Shown: positions 15,107 to 30,515 of the stretch, in pieces
How positions within the stretch are numbered: position 1 is the first letter of the stretch
Layout: each line of letters begins with the position of its first letter
Origin: CALCHA01 sp035548175
GTDB lineage: Bacteria > Planctomycetota > Phycisphaerae > WQYP01
Direction of reading: 5' to 3'
Assembly: GCA_035548175.1 (NCBI GenBank)
Contig: DASZTO010000072.1
Location: forward strand, 1-64,000
DNA length: 64,000 nt
Translations under genes and position numbers: made by a program
The notes under the pieces: generated by a model
Told to the model about the DNA's origin: nothing
The model's input: the letters and a program-made list of their open reading frames with translations, nothing else
Database searches by the model: none

Positions 15107-17935
15107 TTATTTGGAAGCCGTGATGGTGGCGGAGGCTCCTTTGAGGTTTTCGGATTCGGCGTGGAGGGTGATGGTTCCCGGGCCGGTGGCGCGGACGATG
15201 GCGAGGGCCTTTCCGCCGAAGGCGTTGCGTTCGGGGGTGTGGAAGATGGACATATCGGTGGCGTCGCCGTTGTCGGTGGCGACGATTTCACCGGGGCCGG
15301 TGAGGGTGAACTTGATGGGGTTGGTCGCGGTAGGCACGGTCAGACCGGCGCTGTCGTTGACGTTGATGGTGACGAACGAGAGGTCCTTGCCATCGGCGGC
15401 GATGGCGGCGCGATCGGGCGTTGCGGCGAGGGCGGCGGGGGCGCCGGTGGTTTTGACGGTGTCTTCCGCCCACTTTTTGCCGTCCTTATAGGCGACGACG
15501 TGGAGCTCGCCGGGCTGGTAGACGACATCATCGAATCGGATGCGGTATTCGTATTGGCCCTTCTTTTTGCGGCCCTGGGAGACGCCGTTGAGGAACAGTT
15601 CGGCCTCATCGCCGCTGGTGAAGATGTGGACGGGCGTCACCTGGCCGACGCGATCGGGCCAGTTCCAGTGGGGGAGGATGTGGGCCATGGGAAGGTTGGG
15701 GCGCCAGTGGGCCTGGTAGAGGTAGAAGCGGTCTTTCTTGAAGCCGGCGAGATCGATGATGCCAAAGTAGGAGGAGCGCGCGGTGTCGTTGCGGCCGCCG
15801 AAGGGGGTGGGTTCGCCGAGGTAGTCGAAGCCTGTCCAGACGAACTCGCCGCCGGTGAAGGGGGCTTTTTCGAGGGCGGCGAACTCGGTGTCGGGGGCCT
15901 GGGCCCAGCCGGGGAAATAGAGGTCGTAATCGGAAACCTGCCAGGAGTGGCCATCCTGACCGGGAATGGCGGGTCGTGTGGCGGGAGCGGAGCCGGGCTG
16001 GCCGCCGCGTCCACCGCGCGCCCCGCGGCCGCCGAATCCACCGAAGCCGCCGCCGGTGACGGAGCCGGGATTGGGCGCGACGGGGAAGGAGTAAAACTCC
16101 CGGGAGGAGACGGTGGAGGCGGTTTCGCTGCCGAAGACGAACTGGTTGGGGAAGGCGTCGTGGAATTGCTGATAGATGTTGGGGCCGTCGGCGCCGCCGC
16201 GGCCGGGGCCGGTGTTGTAGTTGATGCCCATAAGGTCGAGGCCGGTGTGGAAGGGGTTGAAGCCGTTGCCGGCGCGGGGGTTGTTGTTGGCGGAGCCTGT
16301 GGGGCGTGTGGGGTCTTCCTGGTGGCAGATGTCGGTGAGGTCTTTTGCGAGGTCAATGCCGTGCTGTCCGGAGCCCTGGTCGGGGACTTCGTTGCCGACG
16401 GACCACATGATGACCGAGGGGTGGTTGCGGTCGCGGCGGACGAGTGCGCGGGTGTCCTTGTCGTGCCAGTCGGGATAGAAGAGGTGGTAATCGCCGGGAT
16501 TTTTGCCTTTTTCCCAGCAGTCGAAGGTTTCATCCATGACCATGAAGCCCAGGCGGTCGGCGAGGTCGAGGAGTTCGGGGGCTGGGGGATTGTGGGAAGT
16601 GCGGATGGCGTTGCAGCCCATGTCCTTGAGTTCCTGGAGCTGGCGTTCGAGGGCGCGGGCGTTGACGGCGGAGCCGATGGCGCCCAGGTCGTGGTGGTCG
16701 CAGACGCCCTGGATGGGGACGTGCTTGCCGTTGAGGAAGAGGCCCTGGTTGGGATCGAAGACGACGGAGCGCACGCCGAAGGGGGAGTCGTAGCTGTCGA
16801 GGAGGTTGCCATCCTGCTCGACGGTGGTGTTGACGACGTAGCGGTTCTGCGGGTGATCGAGGTCCCAGAGCTTGGGAGTGGCGAGGGTCATGGAGGCGTC
16901 CGTATGGGCGGAGGCGTGGGCGTTGATCTGGATGTTGCGCACGGTGGTTTCGGCAAGCGGGGCGCCAGTGCGCATGCCGTCAGCGCCGAGGGCATAGATG
17001 CGGTGGGTGACGGTGACCTGCGCCGGTGACCCGCCGTCGTTGTCGATGGCGGCGTTCACCTGGACTTTGGCGGAGGCTTCGGTGGGCTGGGGGGTGGTGA
17101 CGGCGGTGCCCCAGTGGGCGACGTGGAGGGGGCTGGTTTTGACAAGCCAGACGTTGCGATAGAGGCCGGCGCCGGGATACCAGCGGGAGGCGCGGTCGGG
17201 GGAATCGAGGCGGATGGCGATGGTGTTGTCCTGGCCGGGCTTGAGGAAGGGGGTCATGTCGATGCGGAAGGAGGAGTAGCCGTAGGGCCATCCGCCGGCG
17301 AACTGGCCGTTGATCCAGATGAGTGCGTAGGACATGGCGCCGTCGATATCGAGGTAGAGTTGTTTGCCGGCGTCGGCGGCGGGGAGATCGAGGTGGCGGC
17401 GGTACCAGACGGGGCCGGCGTATTGCAGGCGTCCGGTGCCGCCGGACAGGTTGGCTTCGAAGGGGCCTTCGATGGCCCAATCGTGGGGAAGATCGACCTG
17501 CCGCCAGGAGGAATCGTTGAAATCGGGATGGGCGTAGGCGGCGTCGGTGACGGCGTTGGCGGGTGTCGCGGCGGGCGCGGGCGGGGGAGGGGAGCCGGGC
17601 TTGCGGAGGTCTTCGCCGGTGCGTTTGAGGACTTGCGCGAAGTCGGTTTCCTCGAGGGTGTTGGTGGGGTTGTTGTTGGTGGGCATGGTTTTGAAATAGT
17701 TGTAGGCGTTGTCGGGGAGGCCCTGGGGGTCGCCCTTGGTGAAGCGCCAGCCGTCATCGAGGGAAAGGCGTTCGCGCGGGCCGACGGTGGTGGTGCGGTC
17801 ATTGGGCAGGGGATGCATCACGCCGGGCGCCGCACCAACGGCCGCGTTCATGGAACAGCCGACGATCGTCAAACCCACCGTTCCCGCCACCGCGCCCGCC
17901 ATCAGAACCGTCGCCAACCGCCGGGAAACCGCCAT
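15107..17935 (-). CDS. Glycoside hydrolase family 2 lipoprotein (beta-galactosidase-like)
   Basis: A 942-residue lipoprotein with a signal ending LTIVGCSMN. The N-terminal sugar-binding domain has FNDSSWRQVDLPHDWAIEGP, VWYRRHLDLP and RWYPGAGLYRNVWL. The immunoglobulin-like and barrel domains follow, with general acid/base Glu516 (WSVGNEVPDQ) and a likely nucleophile Glu604 (FGSETAS). Two C-terminal Ig-like domains close the protein. A Gly/Arg-rich insert of about 30 residues (near residues 625-655, GGGFGGFGGRGARGGRGG) follows the nucleophile strand. The ATG at 17935 has AAGGA upstream and starts the signal; the open frame continues upstream without coding character. Likely substrates are beta-galactosides of pectin or xyloglucan side chains. 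Confidence 0.92.
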   Translation of the reverse strand: MAVSRRLATVLMAGAVAGTVGLTIVGCSMNAAVGAAPGVMHPLPNDRTTTVGPRERLSLDDGWRFTKGDPQGLPDNAYNYFKTMPTNNNPTNTLEETDFAQVLKRTGEDLRKPGSPPPPAPAATPANAVTDAAYAHPDFNDSSWRQVDLPHDWAIEGPFEANLSGGTGRLQYAGPVWYRRHLDLPAADAGKQLYLDIDGAMSYALIWINGQFAGGWPYGYSSFRIDMTPFLKPGQDNTIAIRLDSPDRASRWYPGAGLYRNVWLVKTSPLHVAHWGTAVTTPQPTEASAKVQVNAAIDNDGGSPAQVTVTHRIYALGADGMRTGAPLAETTVRNIQINAHASAHTDASMTLATPKLWDLDHPQNRYVVNTTVEQDGNLLDSYDSPFGVRSVVFDPNQGLFLNGKHVPIQGVCDHHDLGAIGSAVNARALERQLQELKDMGCNAIRTSHNPPAPELLDLADRLGFMVMDETFDCWEKGKNPGDYHLFYPDWHDKDTRALVRRDRNHPSVIMWSVGNEVPDQGSGQHGIDLAKDLTDICHQEDPTRPTGSANNNPRAGNGFNPFHTGLDLMGINYNTGPGRGGADGPNIYQQFHDAFPNQFVFGSETASTVSSREFYSFPVAPNPGSVTGGGFGGFGGRGARGGRGGQPGSAPATRPAIPGQDGHSWQVSDYDLYFPGWAQAPDTEFAALEKAPFTGGEFVWTGFDYLGEPTPFGGRNDTARSSYFGIIDLAGFKKDRFYLYQAHWRPNLPMAHILPHWNWPDRVGQVTPVHIFTSGDEAELFLNGVSQGRKKKGQYEYRIRFDDVVYQPGELHVVAYKDGKKWAEDTVKTTGAPAALAATPDRAAIAADGKDLSFVTINVNDSAGLTVPTATNPIKFTLTGPGEIVATDNGDATDMSIFHTPERNAFGGKALAIVRATGPGTITLHAESENLKGASATITASK

Positions 17936-18006
17936 GTCGATCCTTTCAAAAATTCCGGTGTGATGTCTTTCTTGTTTCTGTTTTCTTGATTCCGGATTCA
18001 CGTGTC

Positions 18007-19131
18007 TCATTTGAGCGATACGTCCCACACTTTCGAGCGGCGCCCGTGGCCGTCGGGGCTGTCGACATCCAGGACGACCACATATTTGCCGGGGCGGGCG
18101 TAGGCGTGCTGGGGATTCTGTTCCGTCGCGGCGGAGCCGTCGCCGAAGTCCCATTTCCACGCGGTGATTTTACCGGACTTCGTGGCGGTGTCGTCGTGGA
18201 AAGCGATGAGGCGGCGATCGGCGTCAATGAGCTTCCAGGACCAGTTGACATCGACCGGTTTTTGCAGCGACGGGTCCAGCGGCATCAACTTGAACGCGCA
18301 AAGCTGGTCGGCATTGCCGTACATGGTGTGGTGGCGGGAGAGATTCCAGAAACCATTGGTGTCGCGCTTGTTGACGTCGTCGTAATCGATGACCGCGAAG
18401 GAGAGGCCGATGATTTTGTTTTCGGCGAGCGTGGTGGGGACGGATTTTTCGGGGCCGTCGGGCGAGGCGTAATCGAAGGGGGTGATCCAGAATTCCAGGA
18501 ACAGCTTGCCGGACTGGCCGGGCTTGAAATCATATTTGTACGCGGCGTTGGAATAAGGCAGGCGCTTGATCCACTTGCCCTGCGGCCCCCAGAACATGCA
18601 CCAGTCCTTATCGACGGCGGGCGTGAAGATGTGGTAGTTCTGGGCGTGGACGCCCTGGAAGGTCATAAATTGCGTGTCTTCGGAGTCGAAGGCGTCGGGG
18701 TGCTGCTCGGCGATGAGGGGTCCGCCGCTGCGGTCGCCGTCGACGACGAGCTCGAAGGTGTCATTGTGCAGGCCGGTCTGGGAGAAATCCCAGTAATCGT
18801 CGGTGGCTTCGTAGAGCACGTACAGCCGATTCTCGCCTTTGACCCAGCCGAATTTCACCTTGACGTCGAGCGTCTTGGGATCGGGCTTGTCGTGCTTGCC
18901 GGTGTCGTCGACGAGGTCGGCGGTGGTGATGGCATAGGAATCGGGGACGATGTCCCAATCGGAGGGGTCGCCATCGACGCGCGGGATTTTGTCGGCGGGG
19001 AACTGGAAGACCTGAAAGACTTTTTCGGGGCGGTCGAGCGCTTTGGCCTCACGATGCGGCCAGCACGCCAGACCCACGCCTATCGCGACTGCCACCGGCC
19101 CCGCCGTACAGACCGCCTTCGCCACCCGCAT
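18007..19131 (-). CDS. Secreted CBM9-like plus PKD domain protein
   Basis: A 374-residue exported protein without a visible catalytic domain. After a signal-like N-terminus (VCTAGPVAVAIGVGLACW) comes a CBM9/DOMON-like beta sandwich that begins with the typical IPRVDGDPSDWDIV. It contains the usual VKFGWVKGENRLYVLYEATD and TFELVVDGDRSGG elements. The last 90 residues are a PKD domain (ITAWKWDFGDGSAATEQNPQ, then HAYARPGKYVVVLDV). Such proteins bind polysaccharides or hold enzymes on substrate. It lies 71 bases upstream of the GH2 gene on the same strand and is probably co-transcribed with it. Confidence 0.82.
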   Translation of the reverse strand: MRVAKAVCTAGPVAVAIGVGLACWPHREAKALDRPEKVFQVFQFPADKIPRVDGDPSDWDIVPDSYAITTADLVDDTGKHDKPDPKTLDVKVKFGWVKGENRLYVLYEATDDYWDFSQTGLHNDTFELVVDGDRSGGPLIAEQHPDAFDSEDTQFMTFQGVHAQNYHIFTPAVDKDWCMFWGPQGKWIKRLPYSNAAYKYDFKPGQSGKLFLEFWITPFDYASPDGPEKSVPTTLAENKIIGLSFAVIDYDDVNKRDTNGFWNLSRHHTMYGNADQLCAFKLMPLDPSLQKPVDVNWSWKLIDADRRLIAFHDDTATKSGKITAWKWDFGDGSAATEQNPQHAYARPGKYVVVLDVDSPDGHGRRSKVWDVSLK

Positions 19132-19364
19132 CGCTGTCCTCCGTCTCGGCGCCTCGCCCGTGCCGTGGCCTTCCCGCGCGCCTGTCGATGTGTGATTCGG
19201 GGGATTTTAACCCGCAATGGCCCCGCGTAAAGCCGCACGCGGTCCGTCGCGCCACGGTCGCCGGCCGAGGATCGGCGAGCGTGCAAGATGCGGCGGTCCG
19301 AGCGTCTTCATGGATGCGGGGTACACCGGGTGGGGTTTTGAGCTTAATTAGACGCGAGGGACGA

Positions 19365-20510
19365 ATGAGAGACCGCATTCTTATGGCTGCATTCTGCGGA
19401 GTTGTTGTTCTGGGCATGAAGGCAGGGGCGGTGGGGGCGCCGGGCGAGAGGGGGCTCGTGGTAGCGCCCGCGCCGGCGTATGCGCTCACGGTGCTGCCGA
19501 CGCTGGGCGGCGAGAACAGCGACGCCGCCGCCATCAATAACCGCGGCCAAATCGTCGGCAGTTCCAACCTCGCGACCGAACACCATCCTTCGCACGCCTT
19601 CCTGTTCGATCACGGCAAAATGATCGACCTGGGCACGCTCCCGGGCGGAACGCTGAGCCACGCGGCGGCCATCAACGACAAGGGCCAGATCGTGGGCGCA
19701 TCCGATTACGTTCCCAATCCGTATCCCAGGGACGATCGCATTCCCTATCACGCGTTCCTGTTCGAACGCGGGAAGATGCGGGACCTGGGAACCCTTGCCG
19801 GCCTGTCGAGCCAGGCGTATGGAATCAACAACCTGGGGCAGGTCGTCGGATCGTCGGATTCGATTCCCTACGATCCCAATACGCCGGATCGTGGACACGC
19901 GTTTTTGTACGATCACGGCAAGATGCATGACCTGGGCGGAACAGGTGCGATGGCCTTGGCGATCAATGACCGTGGACAGATCGTGGGGCAGTCGTTTTTC
20001 AATCAGCCGGAGCGGGATGGCACGGATGCGGTGCATATGACGCGGTTTGACGCCCAGGAAAAGCCGCAGGATCTGGGCAAGCTTGGCGGGTACGTGAGCC
20101 AGGCGTTCGCTATGAATGCGGCGGGCACGATTGCGGGGTCGGTCAGATCGCACACGAGCGATTGGCGGCACGATTCAACGCGCGCGGTGCTGATCCGGCA
20201 CGGGGAGGTGGTGGAGCTGGGGGATGTTCCCGGCGGGCACGGCGGCGCGGTGGCCATGGCGTTGAATGATCATGAGCAGGTGGTAGGGGAAGCGTCGGAT
20301 GCGGACGGAAACTCGTGCGCGTTTGTGTGGCGGGACGGGCAGATGCTGGATTTGAATGAACTTGTGGGGCGCCAGGCGCTCGTGGCGAATCATCTCAAGA
20401 CGCTTACGCTCGCTGAGGGGATCAACAATTCCGGGCAGATCGTCGGCACGGCGGCCACGAGCGATGGGTACACACGGGGCTTTCTGTTGACGCCGGTGCA
20501 CTCCAAGTAA
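19365..20510 (+). CDS. Secreted HAF-repeat protein
   Basis: A 381-residue exported protein with a signal peptide (MAAFCGVVVLGMKAGAVGA). About seven repeats of the HAF family follow, each with an AINNRGQIVGSS-like core and a HAFLFDHGKMIDLGTLPGG-like core. These repeats are expected to form a beta-propeller-like fold and are frequent in secreted proteins of planctomycetes and proteobacteria; their function is unknown. The ATG at 19365 has GAGGG upstream. No PEP-CTERM or other sorting tail is present. It is divergent from the CBM9/PKD gene, and no partner gene is evident. Confidence 0.82.
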   Translation: MRDRILMAAFCGVVVLGMKAGAVGAPGERGLVVAPAPAYALTVLPTLGGENSDAAAINNRGQIVGSSNLATEHHPSHAFLFDHGKMIDLGTLPGGTLSHAAAINDKGQIVGASDYVPNPYPRDDRIPYHAFLFERGKMRDLGTLAGLSSQAYGINNLGQVVGSSDSIPYDPNTPDRGHAFLYDHGKMHDLGGTGAMALAINDRGQIVGQSFFNQPERDGTDAVHMTRFDAQEKPQDLGKLGGYVSQAFAMNAAGTIAGSVRSHTSDWRHDSTRAVLIRHGEVVELGDVPGGHGGAVAMALNDHEQVVGEASDADGNSCAFVWRDGQMLDLNELVGRQALVANHLKTLTLAEGINNSGQIVGTAATSDGYTRGFLLTPVHSK

Positions 20511-20516
20511 TACCTG

Positions 20517-20690
20517 TCACATGCCTGGCGGCACGAAGTCCTTCACTTGCAGCTCCTTTTGCGCTCCCTTCAGGCCTGTTGCGTTCGCCTTAAGGGTGAC
20601 GGGGGCGTTGGCGCCGTCGGCGGCCTGGAGGTAGCACATGATCCAGCCGTTGAAGGGGGGTTGGGTGAGATCGGTGTAGAGGTGGGGTAC
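20517..20690 (-). pseudogene. Probable remnant of a GH2-type C-terminal domain
   Basis: The minus strand encodes about 55 residues (PFNGWIMCYLQAADG, then APVTLKANATGLKGAQKEL) that follow the pattern of the last Ig-like domain of GH2 enzymes. The intact GH2 gene in this window ends similarly (NAFGGKALAIVRATGPGTIT, then LHAESENLKGASATI). Upstream the frame stays open but becomes meaningless and runs into the promoter area of the next toxin-antitoxin pair. The rest of the enzyme is missing, so this looks like the tail of a gene removed by a deletion or by insertion of the neighbouring cassette. The match is judged by eye only. Confidence 0.45.
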
Positions 20691-20831
20691 AGGGGGCTGC
20701 GGGGACGGGGCCGGATCACGGGACTTGGTTTGTGCTGCTGCTGTGGAGGGCGGGTGCAAGAGATGGCCGATGCAATTCACTTTCGGATGCTTTAAGATTG
20801 TGCATAAGGACCAGTCATACGGGAGACCTCC

Positions 20832-21050
20832 ATGACTTACCGCGGCCACATTAAGGATGGAGCTATCGTTCTGGATGAACCGGTCGCTCTCCCCGAGGGA
20901 GCGGAGGTCGAAGTCGCGCTACGCTCTGGGGCCGAGGAGGGCAATTCGCTTTTTGACCGCTTCTCGGATGTCATTGGGATTTGCCCGGAGCTCCCCCCCG
21001 ACATGGCGCGCAACCACGATCATTATCTGCACGGCCGGGAGAAGAAGTGA
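20832..21050 (+). CDS. AF2212/DUF104-like antitoxin of a PIN toxin pair
   Basis: A 72-residue protein that starts with the signature of this antitoxin family, YRGHIKDGAIVLDEPVALPE followed by GAEVEVAL. The N-terminal half should form a small beta barrel and the C-terminal half a helix (FDRFSDVIGICPELPPDMAR) that would thread into the toxin. The stop codon overlaps the GTG start of the PIN toxin by four bases, the usual order and coupling. GGGAG lies upstream of the ATG. Confidence 0.85.
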   Translation: MTYRGHIKDGAIVLDEPVALPEGAEVEVALRSGAEEGNSLFDRFSDVIGICPELPPDMARNHDHYLHGREKK

Positions 21051-21460
21051 AGGCGGTGTTTGCAGACAGCTTCTATTTTTTCGCCTTGCTCAATCCCCAT
21101 GATGAGGCCCATCGCGACGCGCTGGAGATCGCGCACGCTTTCCACGGTCTTATTGTCAGCACCGCCTGGGTGTTCACCGAACTCGGGGACGGTCTTTCCC
21201 ATCCTCGCGACCGCCCAGCGTTCGTCCGCCTGCTCCGACGTTTCTCGCAAAACCCGATGTGCAAGCTGCTTCCACCAACTCCCGAGCTTTTTCGCGCCGG
21301 CGCCGCCCTCTTTCAGAATCGCGCCGACAAAGACTGGTCTCTCACGGACTGCATCTCTTTCGTCGCCATGGGCGAGGAAAAACTGACCGACGCGCTTACG
21401 GGCGACCATCACTTCCTTCAGGCGGGTTTCAACGCACTTCTTGCGCGCCCAGTCCGCTGA
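21047..21460 (+). CDS. PIN-domain toxin (VapC-like)
   Basis: A 137-residue PIN-domain ribonuclease. Acidic residues appear at Asp7 (VFADSFYFFALL), in the middle (STAWVFTELGDGL) and in the last block (DKDWSLTDCISFVAMGE), the order expected for the PIN active site. The following DALTGDHHFLQAGFNALL is the family's typical end. I chose the GTG at 21047 because it overlaps the antitoxin stop (GTGA) and has GGGAG upstream. The pair is unrelated to the HTH/PIN pair at 3 kb, which belongs to another PIN subgroup. Confidence 0.86.
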   Translation: MKAVFADSFYFFALLNPHDEAHRDALEIAHAFHGLIVSTAWVFTELGDGLSHPRDRPAFVRLLRRFSQNPMCKLLPPTPELFRAGAALFQNRADKDWSLTDCISFVAMGEEKLTDALTGDHHFLQAGFNALLARPVR

Positions 21461-21534
21461 AGTGCGGCGGCGTCGCGCAGGCGGCGGGACGCCCGCTTAC
21501 AGCGCGCGTGGAGGATGCGAGCGTTGCGCCGGCA

Positions 21535-23661
21535 TTACACGGCGAGGGCGCCGGATTCGGTGGGTTGGTGGAGGGAGGCGGTGAGGCGTTCGATGGTGTC
21601 GATGAGGGATTGGAAGTTGAGGGGTTTGGTGAGGTGTTCTTCGAAGCCGGCGTCTTTGGAGCGTTTGACGTCGTGTTCCATGCCGAAGCCGGAGAGGGCG
21701 ATGCTGAGGATGGGGTAGCGGGAGCGGAGTTCGCGGACGAGGTCGTGTCCGGAGCCGTCGGGCAGGCCGATGTCGGAGACGAGCACGTCGAAGCGGGCGG
21801 CGGCGGCGGAGGTGAGGGCTTCGGCGACGGAGGCGGCCCAGGTGACGTCGTAGTCGCAGCCCTGGAGGAGCTTGGTCATGACGCGGGCGGTGTCGGCATG
21901 GTCTTCGACCAGCAGGACGCGGATGGTGCGCTGGTGGGGCGAGGGGACAAGGCGCGGGGCGGGGAAGGCGGGGGCGATGGGCTGCTCGCGGGTGGCGGGA
22001 AGGGTGACGGTGAAAGCGGCGCCGCGGCCGCGGCCGTTGGAGACGGCGGCGAGGGAGCCTTTGTGCTGTTCGACGAGCGCCTTGGAGATAGCGAGGCCGA
22101 GGCCCAGGCCGCCGAACTGGCGGGTGATGGTGGAGCGCCCCTGTTCGAAGGCGGTGAAGATGCGCGGGAGGACTTCGGCTTCGATGCCGATGCCGTTGTC
22201 GGAGATCTGGGCGGCGAAGGATTCCTCGGTGGGGTTCCAGGTGCGGATTTCGATGCGGCCGCGCGGGGGAGTGAATTTGACGGCATTTTTGACGAGGTTC
22301 CAGAAGACCTGCTGAAGGCGTGTGGCGTCGCCCTTGACGGCGGGCAGGCGTGCTTCGGCCGCCCAGACCAGCTCGATGGATTTGGCGTCGATATCGGGCT
22401 GGCAGATGGCGACGGCCTGGCGGAGCAGCTCGCCGGCGTTGACGACCTCCATGTGGAGCTGGATTTTGCCCTTGCTGATGCGGGTGAGGTCGAGCAGGTC
22501 GTCGATGAGGCGGGCTTCGAGTTCGACATTGCGGCGGATGACGCGGAGATCGTCGTGGACGTCGGCGGGAAGACGTTTGTCGGCCTGGAGGCTGGTGACG
22601 GTCGCGAGCACGGGCGTGAGCGGGGTGCGGAGTTCGTGGGAGAGCACGGCGATGAACTGGTCCTTGGCGCGATTGGCTTCGCGGGCTTCGGCGGAGAGGA
22701 TGTTGTCGATGGCGACCGAGGCCATCTGGGAGAGCTGGACGAGGATGGCTTCATCATCGGCGGAGAAATCGCCGGCGATTTTGTCGGCGAGGTAGATGAC
22801 GCCCATGTTGCGGCCATCGCGGCCCATGAGGGGAGCGGCGAGGAGGCCGGGGACGGGGGGGATCTCCTGCTCGGCTTCCATTTTGAGGATGAGTGGGTAA
22901 TCGGGGTGATGGGGAAGCTGCGAGGCGCTGAGGCGCGTGGGGGTGCGGGCGGTGGCGATGGCGGAGGCGGCGGCGGGGTCGAGCTGGAGGGGTCTTCCGC
23001 GCCATTCGGCGTAGCGGTCGGAGAAGCTGGAGAAGGCGCGGGAAGCGAGGCGGGGGGGTTGTCCGGCGGAGGGGGAGGAGGCGGCGTCGCTGTCGATGCG
23101 GAAGAGGGTGATGGCCTGATGGGCGCCGATCACATCGCGGGCGGAATCGGTGATGATCTGCAGGGTGCGGGCCATGGAGCTGGCGGCGTTGATGGCGACG
23201 GAGGCGGAGGCGAGTTTCTGGAGCTGGCTGGCGCGTTGCTGCTGCCAGGCGGCCTGTTCCATGACCTGGCGATTTTTGCGGTAGAGATCGACGAAGACGA
23301 GGACCTTGGAGCGGAGTATTTCGGGGACGACGGGCTGGAGGATGTAGTCGACGGCACCCAGGGAGTAGCCGCGGGCCATGAAGACTTCATCGCTATAGGC
23401 GGTGACGAAGATGATGGGGGTGTGGATGGTGGACTGTCGCTGGCGGATGAGCTGGGCGGTTTCGAAGCCGTCCATGCCGGGCATGTTGACGTCGAGGAGG
23501 ATGACGGCGAATTCGCGCTGGAGCAGGCAGCGGAGAGCGTCGCGGCCGGAGGTGGCGCGCACGATCTCCAGCGGCATATCGGCGAGCACCGCTTCGAGCG
23601 CCAGCAATTTGTCCGCCCGATCATCGACGAGCAGGATACTTACCTTTTCCTGTGCGTCCAT
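21535..23661 (-). CDS. Hybrid histidine kinase REC-GAF-HisKA-HATPase-REC
   Basis: A 708-residue soluble signalling protein. An N-terminal receiver (phospho-acceptor Asp57, VILLDVNMPGMDG) is followed by a GAF-type sensor (about residues 140-330) and a kinase core with His342 (LSHELRTPLTPV). The N and G boxes are present (NLVKNAVKFTPPRG, DNGIGIEAEVLPRIF, GGLGLGLAISKAL). A second receiver follows with Asp630 (VLVSDIGLPDG). No membrane segment is present. It follows the poly-HAMP kinase gene by 65 bases on the same strand, so the two are probably one operon and may form a phosphorelay; the N-terminal receiver could take phosphate from the larger kinase. No DNA-binding output is encoded with it. 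Confidence 0.92.
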   Translation of the reverse strand: MDAQEKVSILLVDDRADKLLALEAVLADMPLEIVRATSGRDALRCLLQREFAVILLDVNMPGMDGFETAQLIRQRQSTIHTPIIFVTAYSDEVFMARGYSLGAVDYILQPVVPEILRSKVLVFVDLYRKNRQVMEQAAWQQQRASQLQKLASASVAINAASSMARTLQIITDSARDVIGAHQAITLFRIDSDAASSPSAGQPPRLASRAFSSFSDRYAEWRGRPLQLDPAAASAIATARTPTRLSASQLPHHPDYPLILKMEAEQEIPPVPGLLAAPLMGRDGRNMGVIYLADKIAGDFSADDEAILVQLSQMASVAIDNILSAEAREANRAKDQFIAVLSHELRTPLTPVLATVTSLQADKRLPADVHDDLRVIRRNVELEARLIDDLLDLTRISKGKIQLHMEVVNAGELLRQAVAICQPDIDAKSIELVWAAEARLPAVKGDATRLQQVFWNLVKNAVKFTPPRGRIEIRTWNPTEESFAAQISDNGIGIEAEVLPRIFTAFEQGRSTITRQFGGLGLGLAISKALVEQHKGSLAAVSNGRGRGAAFTVTLPATREQPIAPAFPAPRLVPSPHQRTIRVLLVEDHADTARVMTKLLQGCDYDVTWAASVAEALTSAAAARFDVLVSDIGLPDGSGHDLVRELRSRYPILSIALSGFGMEHDVKRSKDAGFEEHLTKPLNFQSLIDTIERLTASLHQPTESGALAV

Positions 23662-23726
23662 CCGCTACCTTCACTTCATCCCGCGCCCGTTCCCGCGCGG
23701 GGAAGGGGGACCGGGCGGGTCTCCAA

Positions 23727-30176
<6,450 letters not shown>

Positions 30177-30236
30177 GGGGGAGCTCCTGGAGCATGCATG
30201 AGCGGAGTGACTATTGAGGGGGTAACTGAGGCTGCA

Positions 30237-30252
30237 TGCAAAAGCCAGCCCA
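30237..30252 (-). promoter_or_regulatory. Possible sigma-54 promoter of the poly-HAMP kinase gene
   Basis: On the minus strand the sequence TGGGCTGGCTTTTGCA keeps the GG and GC pairs at the 10-base spacing of sigma-54 promoters and has the -12 element TTGCA, but the -24 element is poor beyond TGG. It lies about 60 bases upstream of the kinase start codon. The rest of the 30177-30515 divergent gap shows no other feature except the better sigma-54-like site on the other strand. Confidence 0.3.
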
Positions 30253-30451
30253 GAGGAGCAGGCCGGTTCTTTTTGCACAACTGGGCCGTTGAGATGCGAC
30301 GATCTGTCCATCATGGCATGTCTTGTCCGAGGGCATCGGACAGGGTGACGCGTCAAAGGGGACTCGGGTTTGGGAGGGGGGCGGACAAACCACTCGCGAA
30401 AAACCGAACGTGTGGGGGATGGCGGGCGCGAGGTTGTGTCGAATGGTTAGC

Positions 30452-30468
30452 GGGGCACAGCTCTTGCA
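30452..30468 (+). promoter_or_regulatory. Sigma-54-like promoter of the winged-helix/DUF5985 genes
   Basis: GGGGCACAGCTCTTGCA matches the sigma-54 consensus TGGCAC-N5-TTGCA with a single change (the first T is G). Transcription would begin near 30480, about 35 bases before the GTG start of the winged-helix gene. The window encodes an NtrC-type activator at 42.7 kb, although nothing ties it to this site. Confidence 0.5.
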
Positions 30469-30515
30469 CCGCGCCGCGCTTGCCCCTCAGGCTCCCATCG
30501 GAGAAACTCGGCCGC

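Noticed and set aside
30177..30515. A longer protein for the winged-helix gene starting near 30081
   Set aside because: The upstream codons overlap the kinase gene and give a meaningless sequence; coding character starts at GTG 30516.
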